DNA of 5,670 nucleotides from contig JASFRI010000291.1 in assembly GCA_050115015.1 (NCBI GenBank), forward strand, positions 1 through 5,670. Direction: 5' to 3'. Both the position numbers and the translations under genes were made by a program. Positions 1 through 5,269 of this stretch are shown piece after piece; position 1 is the first letter of the stretch, and each line of letters begins with the position of its first letter. This DNA is from JASFRI01 sp050115015 (GTDB taxonomy: Bacteria > Acidobacteriota > Polarisedimenticolia > CBDVAL01). The notes beneath the pieces are model-generated. The model was not told the DNA's origin and searched no databases. It saw nothing but the letters and a program-made list of their open reading frames with translations.

Positions 1-531
1 GTGCTCCGCCTCCAGGATGCGCGCCGACAGCGAGTCCTCGTCGTCGTCGTCCAGCACCCGGACCGTCGCCTGCAGGACGATCGGGCCCGAGTCCAGGCCC
101 TCGTCCACCAGGTGCACCGTGCAACCACTGATCTTCACGCCGTGCTTCACCGCCTGTCGCTGGGCGTGCAATCCCGGAAAGGCCGGCAGCAGCGACGGGT
201 GGATGTTCAGGATGCGCCCGCCGAACTCTCGCACGAAGCCGGCGCTCAGGAGTCGCATGTAGCCCGCCAGACAGACCAGCGTCACCCGCTCCTCCCGCAG
301 CAGGGCCGCCACCTTCCCGTCGTGCTCCTCCCGCGACGCGCTCTCGCGGTGATCCACCACCTCGCAGCGCACCCCGCGCTTCCGCGCATGCTCCATCCCC
401 GGCGCCTCGGGCACGTTGCTCACCACCAGGACCACCGGGGCCGGGACGAGCCCGCTGTCGCAGGCTTCCAGGATCGCCGCCAGGTTCGAGCCGCGCCCGG
501 AGATCAGCGCCGCGATCCGGTGCTCGCTCAC
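1..531 (-). CDS. purN: Phosphoribosylglycinamide formyltransferase PurN (3' end beyond the window)
   Basis: PurN transfers a formyl group from 10-formyltetrahydrofolate to GAR, giving FGAR, the third step of cytosolic purine synthesis. The first 177 residues are visible and the frame runs off the window edge at base 1. The N-terminal phosphate-binding loop ISGRGSN is at residues 10-16. The core NIHPSLLP at 109-116 contains Asn109 and His111, followed by PGLH at 119-122 and LDSGP at 146-150 with Asp147. These match the catalytic Asn, His and Asp of E. coli PurN (106, 108, 144). The start is GTG, chosen because it overlaps the purM stop as GTGA (4 nt) and places the Gly-rich loop at the usual distance from the N-terminus. 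No clear Shine-Dalgarno precedes it, so translational coupling to purM is likely. An acidic run (DDDDED) lies near the visible end. The family call is certain; the start is very likely. Confidence 0.97.
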   Translation of the reverse strand, partial: MSEHRIAALISGRGSNLAAILEACDSGLVPAPVVLVVSNVPEAPGMEHARKRGVRCEVVDHRESASREEHDGKVAALLREERVTLVCLAGYMRLLSAGFVREFGGRILNIHPSLLPAFPGLHAQRQAVKHGVKISGCTVHLVDEGLDSGPIVLQATVRVLDDDDEDSLSARILEAEH

Positions 532-1604
532 CGGTAGGTCACCCGGCCGTCGCCGGCGATCACCTCACCGATGTCGTGATGCCTCTCCCCGAGGGAGTCC
601 CAGTGGGCGGTCACCGCGTCGACCTCCTCCGGCCCGACGATCACCACCATGCCGACGCCCATGTTGAAGACGCGGAGCATCTCGTCGTCGGCCACGCCCC
701 CCTCGCGCTGCAGGAAGCGGAAGATCGGCAGTACCTCCCAGGAGCCGAGGCGAACCGCCGCCGCCGTCCCCTCCGGTAGGACCCGCGGCAGGTTGTCCGT
801 CAGCCCGCCGCCGGTGATGTGGGACAGCGCGCGCACGCGCCCCGTCCGCAGCGGCTCCCGGAGCGCCGCCAGGTACTGCCGGTGAGGCGCCAGCAGCGCG
901 TCACCGATGGACGTCCCCAGCTCCTCCACCGGGTCGCCGGCGGCCAGCCCCATGCGGTCGAAGACGATCCGCCGGGCCAGGGAGTAACCGTTCGTGTGCA
1001 GCCCCACCGACGGCAGCGCCAGCAGCCGGTCCCCCGGGCGCACGCGGCTACCGTCCAGGATGCGCTCCCGCGGGGCGGAGCCCAGGATGAATCCCGCGAC
1101 GTCGTACTCGCCGGCACCGTAGAAGTCCGGCATCTCCGCCGTCTCGCCACCCAGCAGCGCGCAGCCCGCCTCGCGGCACGCCCGGATCATGCCGGAGACG
1201 ATCGACTCCACGACCCCCGGCTCGACCTTCCCCAGGGCCACGTAGTCCATGAAGAACAGCGGCTCCGCCCCCATGACCAGCACGTCGTTGATGCAGTGCG
1301 AGACCAGGTCGTAGCCGCAGCGATCGTGGATGCCGGTCAGGAATGCGAGCTTCAGCTTCGTGCCGACGCCGTCGACGCTGCCGACGAGGACGGTCTTCCC
1401 TTCCGGGTCCGCGGGCATCCGGAACATCCCGCCGAAGGAGCCGACATCGCTGAGCACGGCGTCGGAGTACGTCTCACGCACCCGCGCCTTGATGCCGCGG
1501 ATCGCGGTGTCCATGGCGTCGATGTCGACGCCCGCCTGCCTGTAGGAAAGACCCTCGTCCCCGGGACCGGGACCCTCGGGTCCGCCCGCTGAGCCTGGAG
1601 GCAT
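528..1604 (-). CDS. purM: Phosphoribosylformylglycinamidine cyclo-ligase PurM (AIR synthetase)
   Basis: PurM closes the imidazole ring, converting FGAM to AIR with ATP, the fifth step of purine synthesis; it is a cytosolic dimer. From the ATG at 1604 it is 358 residues, close to the E. coli enzyme (345). Visible motifs are SYRQAGVDID at 20-29, the ATP-binding DGVGTK at 78-83, ND at 106-107, GAEPLFF at 112-118, GGETAEMP at 152-159, HTNGYSL at 203-209 and the TGGG loop in the C-terminal half. The ATG at 1604 is preceded by GGAG with 6 nt spacing and lies about 50 nt after a predicted transcription start. The same frame stays open to 1922, but that extension is Arg-rich, outside the family and upstream of the promoter, so it is rejected. 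About 17 Gly/Pro-rich residues precede the conserved region, slightly longer than usual. The gene is followed by purN with a 4-nt overlap. Confidence 0.96.
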   Translation of the reverse strand: MPPGSAGGPEGPGPGDEGLSYRQAGVDIDAMDTAIRGIKARVRETYSDAVLSDVGSFGGMFRMPADPEGKTVLVGSVDGVGTKLKLAFLTGIHDRCGYDLVSHCINDVLVMGAEPLFFMDYVALGKVEPGVVESIVSGMIRACREAGCALLGGETAEMPDFYGAGEYDVAGFILGSAPRERILDGSRVRPGDRLLALPSVGLHTNGYSLARRIVFDRMGLAAGDPVEELGTSIGDALLAPHRQYLAALREPLRTGRVRALSHITGGGLTDNLPRVLPEGTAAAVRLGSWEVLPIFRFLQREGGVADDEMLRVFNMGVGMVVIVGPEEVDAVTAHWDSLGERHHDIGEVIAGDGRVTYR

Positions 1605-2145
1605 GTGGAGCTCCGGTGCGGCCGGCCGGCCACCCTCTTCCTGTCCTGATGGGAGCGAGATCATGGCATATGCCGTGTGGACGGTCAACCGTCGTGCGCG
1701 GCCTTTTCCCCGGATCGTCCACCGGCGAACACCTTTCTGCAGGATCGCTCGCCCGCGAACGCTTCCCTGCCCGCGGATCCCGTGACGGCGCGCGAAGCGG
1801 CCCACGATGCCGCGAACGTCGGGGCCCCTGGCGGCGTCGTGCCGAGGCTGTGATGTCCCAGGTACCGCCTCGCGACGTCGCGAAGCACGCGGCGAAGGTC
1901 CGCTGCAGCCGCGGCGAGCCACGCAAGCGCAGCCGCCGCGTGAGCAGCGCAGGGAGCAGGCCGCGGCGCCTGCGGAGGAACTCCAGCCAGGCGCGGCGGT
2001 CGGCGCGGAGCGCGAGGTCCGCCCCTCCCTCGTGCACCGGCCGCACGCCGAGCGTCCCCTTCCGGATCACCACCGGGACCCGAGAGTCGGCCTCGCGCGG
2101 ACGCTGCTCCTCGACTCCGGTTCCCCCGCCGTCGTCCTCGTTCAC
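1474..2145 (-). CDS. SCP2-like (sterol carrier) domain remnant; only about 1873-2145 looks coding
   Basis: Starting at GTG 2145, preceded by AGGTGG with 4 nt spacing, residues 42-88 read ADLALRADRRAWLEFL, then LLPALL, RLRLRGSPRL and FAACF. This is the pattern I associate with the C-terminal half of SCP2 sterol-carrier domains: polar strand, Trp-containing helix, Leu-rich helix, final strand with GSP, last helix. These small domains bind lipids or hydrophobic ligands. Codons are strongly G/C-ending up to about residue 90 (base 1873). Beyond that the frame stays open to 1474, becomes Arg/Pro-rich with mixed third positions, and runs through the purM promoter and 131 bp of purM, so the tail is probably not real. 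No frame on this strand has a stop between about 1870 and 1685, so the true end seems lost. The N-terminal half of the domain is also short. It is best read as a truncated or decaying gene in the marR reading frame; the family call is tentative. Confidence 0.38.
   Translation of the reverse strand: MNEDDGGGTGVEEQRPREADSRVPVVIRKGTLGVRPVHEGGADLALRADRRAWLEFLRRRRGLLPALLTRRLRLRGSPRLQRTFAACFATSRGGTWDITASARRRQGPRRSRHRGPLRAPSRDPRAGKRSRASDPAERCSPVDDPGKRPRTTVDRPHGICHDLAPIRTGRGWPAGRTGAPHASRLSGRTRGSRSRGRGSFLQAGGRRHRRHGHRDPRHQGAGA
1660..1688 (-). promoter_or_regulatory. Predicted sigma70-type promoter of purMN
   Basis: On the minus strand, TTGACC (1688-1683) is followed after 17 nt by CATGAT (1665-1660). 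This gives 5 of 6 and 4 of 6 matches to the -35 and -10 consensus. It would start transcription near 1653, leaving a leader of about 50 nt that contains the GGAG before the purM ATG at 1604. It is called by eye; that it lies at a functional distance from an independently chosen start supports it. It implies that purMN can be transcribed independently of purLF. Confidence 0.5.
1662..1677. promoter_or_regulatory. Palindrome in the purM promoter spacer, possible operator
   Basis: CATGGCATATGCCGTG is a 16-bp inverted repeat with one mismatched pair and a perfect 10-bp core, GGCATATGCC. It spans the spacer and part of the -10 element of the predicted purM promoter, where a bound repressor would block polymerase. 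It does not match the E. coli PurR box (ACGCAAACGTTTGCGT type), so no regulator can be named. A chance palindrome is possible. Confidence 0.35.
1711..1770. repeat. Two tandem 30-bp imperfect repeats
   Basis: Bases 1711-1740 and 1741-1770 align without gaps at 21 of 30 positions. They share GGATCG near the start, GCGAAC in the middle and CTGC at the end. A third GGATC follows at about 1775 but the rest of that unit does not align well. The pair lies in the gap between the SCP2-like frame and the purM promoter. Function is unknown; it may be degenerate repetitive DNA. Confidence 0.4.
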
Positions 2146-2160
2146 CGCCCCACCTGGTGG

Positions 2161-2172
2161 TTGTATATGCAA
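2161..2172. promoter_or_regulatory. Operator-like palindrome 2, downstream of marR
   Basis: On the minus strand this reads TTGCATATACAA, one base away from the perfect palindrome TTGTATATACAA; the arms extend one more base pair on each side (GTTG...CAAC). It is almost the same as the site in the marR promoter. It contains TATACA (2167-2162), usable as a -10 element about 17 bp upstream of the GTG at 2145. A tract of seven T lies 5' of it but no good -35 at proper spacing. I infer that the MarR protein binds here to control the SCP2-like frame. Confidence 0.5.
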
Positions 2173-2205
2173 CACAAAGGTCAAAAAAAGGGAACGCCGC
2201 CCACG

Positions 2206-2661
2206 CTATGCCGCACCCTCGTTCCACAGCCGGTCCGCCATCCCCGACAGCGCACTCACCCCTCGTGCTCCCAGCAGCTCCCGGACCGTCTCCTGCGCCC
2301 GGCGCCATTCGGGGTACGCGCGCAGCAGCAGCCAGCGCCCGGCCCCGGTCAGGCGCAACCCTCGGGAGCGCTCGTCGCCGCCCGGCACCGCCTCGATCCA
2401 GCCCCGCGCCCGCAGACGCCCCAGGTTGCGGCTCAGGGTCGACTTGTCCATGCGGAGCAGCCGCCCCACCTCCGCCGCCGTCGCCGTCCCCTGCAGCCCC
2501 AGCACCGTCAGGACATTCACCTGGCTCACCTTCACGCCCAGCTCCCGCAGTGCGTCGTCGTAGATCGCCGAGACCGCCCGGTTCAGCAGCCGCAACCGTA
2601 CAGCCACGCACTCCCCCCCGATCTCCCGGCTGATCTTCTCGAAGCGATCCTCGTTCTTCAC
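2206..2661 (-). CDS. MarR-family winged helix-turn-helix regulator, single cysteine
   Basis: This is a 151-residue DNA-binding regulator, the usual MarR length. The N-terminal dimerisation helix carries ECVAVRLRLLNRAV (17-30) and the family's IYDDALRELGVKVSQ (33-47). The winged HTH follows: TAAEVGRLLRMDKSTLSRNL (61-80) as helix and recognition helix, then RLRARGWIEAV, a wing with GGDERSRGLRLT (the MarR D-x-R-like motif), and a C-terminal dimer helix from about 113. Cys18 is its only cysteine and sits at the start of the first helix, close to where one-Cys OhrR sensors hold theirs; a redox role is inference. The start is GTG at 2661. No Shine-Dalgarno is visible and the predicted transcription start lies only a few bases upstream, so the mRNA may be leaderless. 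Near-identical palindromes on both sides of the gene suggest autoregulation and control of the next reading frame. The ligand is unknown. Confidence 0.88.
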   Translation of the reverse strand: MKNEDRFEKISREIGGECVAVRLRLLNRAVSAIYDDALRELGVKVSQVNVLTVLGLQGTATAAEVGRLLRMDKSTLSRNLGRLRARGWIEAVPGGDERSRGLRLTGAGRWLLLRAYPEWRRAQETVRELLGARGVSALSGMADRLWNEGAA

Positions 2662-2669
2662 GACGAAAA

Positions 2670-2698
2670 GTGTATATACAACTCTCAGGCTCGATCAA
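2670..2698 (-). promoter_or_regulatory. marR promoter with overlapping operator palindrome 1
   Basis: The minus strand has TTGATC (2698-2693), a 16-nt spacer and TATACA (2676-2671), a plausible sigma70-type pair ending about 10 nt before the GTG at 2661. The -10 lies inside TTGTATATACAC (2681-2670), whose inner 10 bp TGTATATACA is a perfect palindrome and which is one base from perfect over 12 bp. MarR proteins usually bind such A/T-rich palindromes across their own promoter, so this is likely the autorepression site. The rest of the gap back to 2847 shows nothing further. Confidence 0.55.
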
Positions 2699-2847
2699 CC
2701 CCACTCGCCCCAGTTCCTCTGGATGGTCGGGAGTCCCCACGGGTACCCGCCGGCCACGCTCGATCCCATGCCGGAAAAGACGTCGCAGATCGCTGCGCAC
2801 GAGGAACGCGAGAGATGGCAGGAGCGACCGGCGTCCTCCGGCCCCGA

Positions 2848-3204
2848 TCAGGAACGCCGGAAGCAGCGATCCCGGCGACGCCCCGGGCCGATCACCACCG
2901 GCGCGGCCACGCCCGCCCCGAGGATCGGCATCAGCGTCGAGACCGCGCTGGCATCCCCCAGCGCCGTCAGCAATCCCGCGAGGAGCACCGCAGCGCCCAC
3001 GATGAGCGACGCCCCCAGCCGGCCACGCGGGTCGCTGTCGGCCCCCCGGCCCGCCATCACGCCCGCCACGACCGCGAACGCGGCCAGCACCGCCGGCGCG
3101 AACACGACCAGCATTCCCGCATTCTCGGTCGCCATGGCCAGAGCCGTCGACCCGACGATGCCGACCGCGAGCAGAAGGCCGGGAACCACGCGCGTTCGCG
3201 TCAT
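2848..3204 (-). CDS. Small four-helix integral membrane protein, function unknown
   Basis: This 118-residue protein is almost entirely hydrophobic, with four predicted transmembrane segments at about 7-27, 30-51, 65-84 and 88-107. A short polar loop (GRGADSDPRGR) lies between segments 2 and 3, and the C-terminus is Arg-rich (PGRRRDRCFRRS), probably cytoplasmic. The ATG at 3204 has one of the best ribosome binding sites in the window, TGGAGG with 6 nt spacing, which supports it being real. I do not recognise a family; the first segment could be mistaken for a signal peptide. It precedes marR on the same strand with a gap of 186 bp that contains the marR promoter, so co-transcription is possible but not needed. 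A short inverted repeat (GTACG / CGTAC, 3227-3241) lies just upstream; its role is unknown. Confidence 0.68.
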   Translation of the reverse strand: MTRTRVVPGLLLAVGIVGSTALAMATENAGMLVVFAPAVLAAFAVVAGVMAGRGADSDPRGRLGASLIVGAAVLLAGLLTALGDASAVSTLMPILGAGVAAPVVIGPGRRRDRCFRRS

Positions 3205-3382
3205 GTGCTACCTCCAGGACAACGACGTACGAGAGCCGTACACGGCGGTGTGGCAGCCGCTTCCCCCGTTTTACGTCCGCTAGGGCCCCCGGGTTGCGCA
3301 ACGCGGTGGAGCGACCGTTCGCCCCATCACGCCCCCCTCAGCGAAACGTCGGGATGGCCCGCTCGGCGACGTGACGTCCGGA

Positions 3383-3462
3383 ACGCCGATGGAGACGTCG
3401 GCACCACCCGGAAGGCAGGAACGGCGAGAAGCGTCGGAGAAGCCGTTCGACCGATCAGGCGG
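3383..3462. repeat. Diverged direct repeat, copy A
   Basis: It aligns without gaps to copy B 233 bp downstream at 64 of 80 positions; the first 55 bp match at 47 positions. Both copies share an identical 20-bp core, GGAACGGCGAGAAGCGTCGG (3418-3437 here). Read on the minus strand the copies give similar peptides (DASRRS...VSIGVP), which reflects the DNA repeat rather than a protein. It looks like an intergenic dispersed element; type unknown. Confidence 0.7.
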
Positions 3463-3615
3463 GGACACCCGCCGTGGCCCGAGGGCTCACGCAGCGATAG
3501 AGCCGACGCAACGTCGGCGGCGGAGCGGTGTGCGCAGCTGGCCGGAGCGGGCCCCGGGCCCGCGCAGGCCGCGGCCGCCGGCACGGCGGGTGCCACCGCC
3601 GGCACCTCGCCGGGG

Positions 3616-3695
3616 ACGCCGATCGAAACGCCCGCCGCACCCGCAAGGCGGGAACGGCGAGAAGCGTCGGGGTGGTCGTGCGACGCAACAGGCGG
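3616..3695. repeat. Diverged direct repeat, copy B
   Basis: Partner of copy A in the same orientation; the identical 20-bp core is at 3651-3670. A weaker partial relative (GCGAAACGTCGGGATGG) lies near 3338, so the element may occur three times in this gap. The GC-rich segment between A and B is not obviously repeated. Confidence 0.7.
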
Positions 3696-3740
3696 CGGAA
3701 CCGGCAAGGCTCCGGGGCGTCGGACGGGGGCACTGCCGGC

Positions 3741-3762
3741 AGCCCCTCGACGGGCTCGGGGC
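3741..3762. repeat. Short hairpin motif of the 'GPEPVEG' dispersed-repeat type
   Basis: On the minus strand this translates in one frame as GPEPVEGL, and in another frame on the plus strand as SPSTGSG. These peptide strings recur in annotations of intergenic repeats built around the sequence CCTGAGCCTGTCGAAGGG in many high-GC genomes; here the version is GC-richer. It can fold two exclusive ways: AGCCC (3741-3745) with GGGCT (3752-3756), or GCCCC (3742-3746) with GGGGC (3758-3762). It lies about 55 bp after the purF stop and could stabilise the mRNA end, but no U-run follows. Confidence 0.5.
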
Positions 3763-3813
3763 CCTCGCAGCGTGCGATGTCGAGCGTCGTTGCCGTGATG
3801 AACGAAGGAAGGG

Positions 3814-5241
3814 TCACAGGAGATCGAGCTGGGTGTCGTGCTGCTCGGGGAACCTGATCGGATAGTCGTTCGTGTAGCAGGCCGTGCAGAACTCGGCGTG
3901 GTCGCCGTCCACCGCCGCCAGCATCCCTTCGAGGCTCAGGTAGCCCAGCGAGTCCGCCCGGATGTGCTTGCGGATCTCCTCCACGCTGTGGGTCGCCGCG
4001 ATCAGCTCCCCGCGGGTCGGCGTGTCCACGCCGTAGTAGCAGGGCCCCACGGTGGGCGGGCAGGAGACCCGCATGTGGACCTCCGCCGCCCCGGCCTGGC
4101 GCACCATCGTCACGATCTTCCGGGACGTCGTCCCCCGCACGATGGAGTCGTCCACCAGCACCACCCGCTTCCCCTCCAGCAGGTGCCGCACCGGGTTGAG
4201 CTTCAGCTTCACGCCGAAGTTCCGGATCGACTGCTCCGGCTCGATGAACGTCCGGCCGATGTAGTGGTTCCGCACCAGCCCGAACTCGAAGGGGATCCCC
4301 GACTCCTCGGCGAAGCCCTGGGCCGCGAACAGCCCCGAGTCCGGTACCGGCACCACCACGTCCGCGTCCGCCGGATGCTCCCGGGCCAGCTGCGCCCCGA
4401 ACCGCTTCCGCACCGACCCCACCGCGCGCCCGAACACCACCGAGTCCGGCCGCGAGAAGTAGACGTGCTCGAACACGCATTGCCGTACGGGCAGCTTCTC
4501 GAAGGGGAAGTAGGAGCGCAGCTCGCCCTTCTGGACCACGACCACCTCCCCCGGCGCCACGTCCCGCTCGAACTTACCGCCGATCAGGTCCAGCGCGCAG
4601 GACTCGGAGGTCACGATCCACGCCCCGTCCAGCTTCCCGAGGGAGAGCGGCCGGAACCCCATCGGATCCCGCACCGCGATCATGCGGTCCGCCGTCAGGA
4701 AGGCCAGCGAGTACGCCCCCTTCAGCTCCCGCAGGGCGTCCACGACGGCATCCTCCAGATCCGGCTGCCGGGAGCGCGCGATCAGGTGCAGGATCACCTC
4801 GGTGTCGGAGGTCGTCGCGAAGATCGATCCCTCGCGCTCCAGCCGCTCCCGCACGATCCGGGCGTTCACCAGGTTGCCGTTGTGGCACACCGCGATGTCG
4901 CCCCGGTGGGAGGAGATCTTCAGCGGCTGGGCGTTCGCCATCGAGCTGCCCCCCGCCGTGGAGTAGCGGACGTGCCCGATCGCCCGGTCCCCCTCGAGCT
5001 TCCGGAGGGCCTCCTCGTCGAAGGTGTCCGCCACCTGGCCGCGACGCCGCTCGGCGTGCATCCCCGAGCCGTTGCACGACACGATCCCCGCGGACTCCTG
5101 CCCCCGGTGCTGCAGCGCGTGCAGGCCCAGGTAGGACAGGTTCGCCGCCTCGGAGTGCCCGAAGATGCCGAACACCCCGCACTCGTCCCGGAAACCGCCG
5201 GGGCGGGAAGGCTGCCCTTCCGTGTCGGTTCTCGCGCTCAT
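3814..5241 (-). CDS. purF: Amidophosphoribosyltransferase PurF, propeptide and Fe-S type
   Basis: PurF makes 5-phosphoribosylamine from PRPP and glutamine, the committed first step of purine synthesis, in the cytosol. From the ATG at 5241 it has 475 residues. Cys21 in ECGVFGIF is the N-terminal nucleophile exposed when a 20-residue propeptide is cleaved. The glutaminase domain follows with HRGQESAG (45-52), GHVRYST (89-95), CHNGN (119-123) and SDTE (145-148). The phosphoribosyltransferase domain has the PRPP loop VVLVDDSIVRGTT (360-372). Cys255, Cys401, Cys452 and Cys455 fall where the Bacillus subtilis enzyme holds its [4Fe-4S] cluster, so this is the oxygen-sensitive type. A TTG at 5265 would add 8 residues; neither start has a clear Shine-Dalgarno and ATG is preferred. 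The gene follows purL by 28 bp, implying one transcript. Family metal and propeptide features are inferred from motifs. Confidence 0.97.
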   Translation of the reverse strand: MSARTDTEGQPSRPGGFRDECGVFGIFGHSEAANLSYLGLHALQHRGQESAGIVSCNGSGMHAERRRGQVADTFDEEALRKLEGDRAIGHVRYSTAGGSSMANAQPLKISSHRGDIAVCHNGNLVNARIVRERLEREGSIFATTSDTEVILHLIARSRQPDLEDAVVDALRELKGAYSLAFLTADRMIAVRDPMGFRPLSLGKLDGAWIVTSESCALDLIGGKFERDVAPGEVVVVQKGELRSYFPFEKLPVRQCVFEHVYFSRPDSVVFGRAVGSVRKRFGAQLAREHPADADVVVPVPDSGLFAAQGFAEESGIPFEFGLVRNHYIGRTFIEPEQSIRNFGVKLKLNPVRHLLEGKRVVLVDDSIVRGTTSRKIVTMVRQAGAAEVHMRVSCPPTVGPCYYGVDTPTRGELIAATHSVEEIRKHIRADSLGYLSLEGMLAAVDGDHAEFCTACYTNDYPIRFPEQHDTQLDLL

Positions 5242-5269
5242 GGGGACCGGTCGACGAAGTCGCAAAAGG

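Larger units (their letters stand above)
3205..3813. other. Repeat-rich gap between purF and the membrane protein gene
   Basis: About 610 bp without a convincing gene. Frames are open on both strands only because the GC content is high; their translations are Arg/Pro/Ala-rich and overlap each other. The stretch holds two 80-bp diverged direct repeats, a partial third copy near 3338-3372, and a short dispersed-repeat hairpin at 3741-3762. No hairpin followed by a T-run marks a terminator after purF. The last 25 bp before the membrane gene hold its ribosome binding site. Confidence 0.6.

Noticed and set aside
1800..1890. Minus-strand string RRYLGHHSLGTT resembling the C-terminal end of a tyrosine recombinase
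   Set aside because: No catalytic Tyr at the expected distance, no other recombinase boxes, and it overlaps the coding-like SCP2 frame; likely coincidence.
1604..1922. N-terminal extension of purM giving 464 residues
   Set aside because: Arg-rich, not part of the PurM family, upstream of the predicted promoter; the ATG at 1604 has a good GGAG and family-like length.
2182..2205. Rho-independent terminator after marR (GGG...CCC followed by seven T)
   Set aside because: The stem is only 3 bp, too weak; the T tract may instead belong to the promoter region of the next frame.
3227..3241. GTACG / CGTAC inverted repeat upstream of the membrane protein gene as an operator
   Set aside because: Only 5-bp arms and no clear promoter around it; too weak to call.
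3280..3707. Minus-strand small proteins sharing DASRRS and VSIGVP
   Set aside because: The shared peptides come from the DNA repeats A and B; no ribosome binding site and no coding-like codon use.
1807..3798. 663-residue open frame on the plus strand, and other long plus-strand frames at 819-1592 and 1616-2563
   Set aside because: Antisense shadows of minus-strand genes in GC-rich DNA; composition dominated by Arg, Pro and Ala with no domain pattern.
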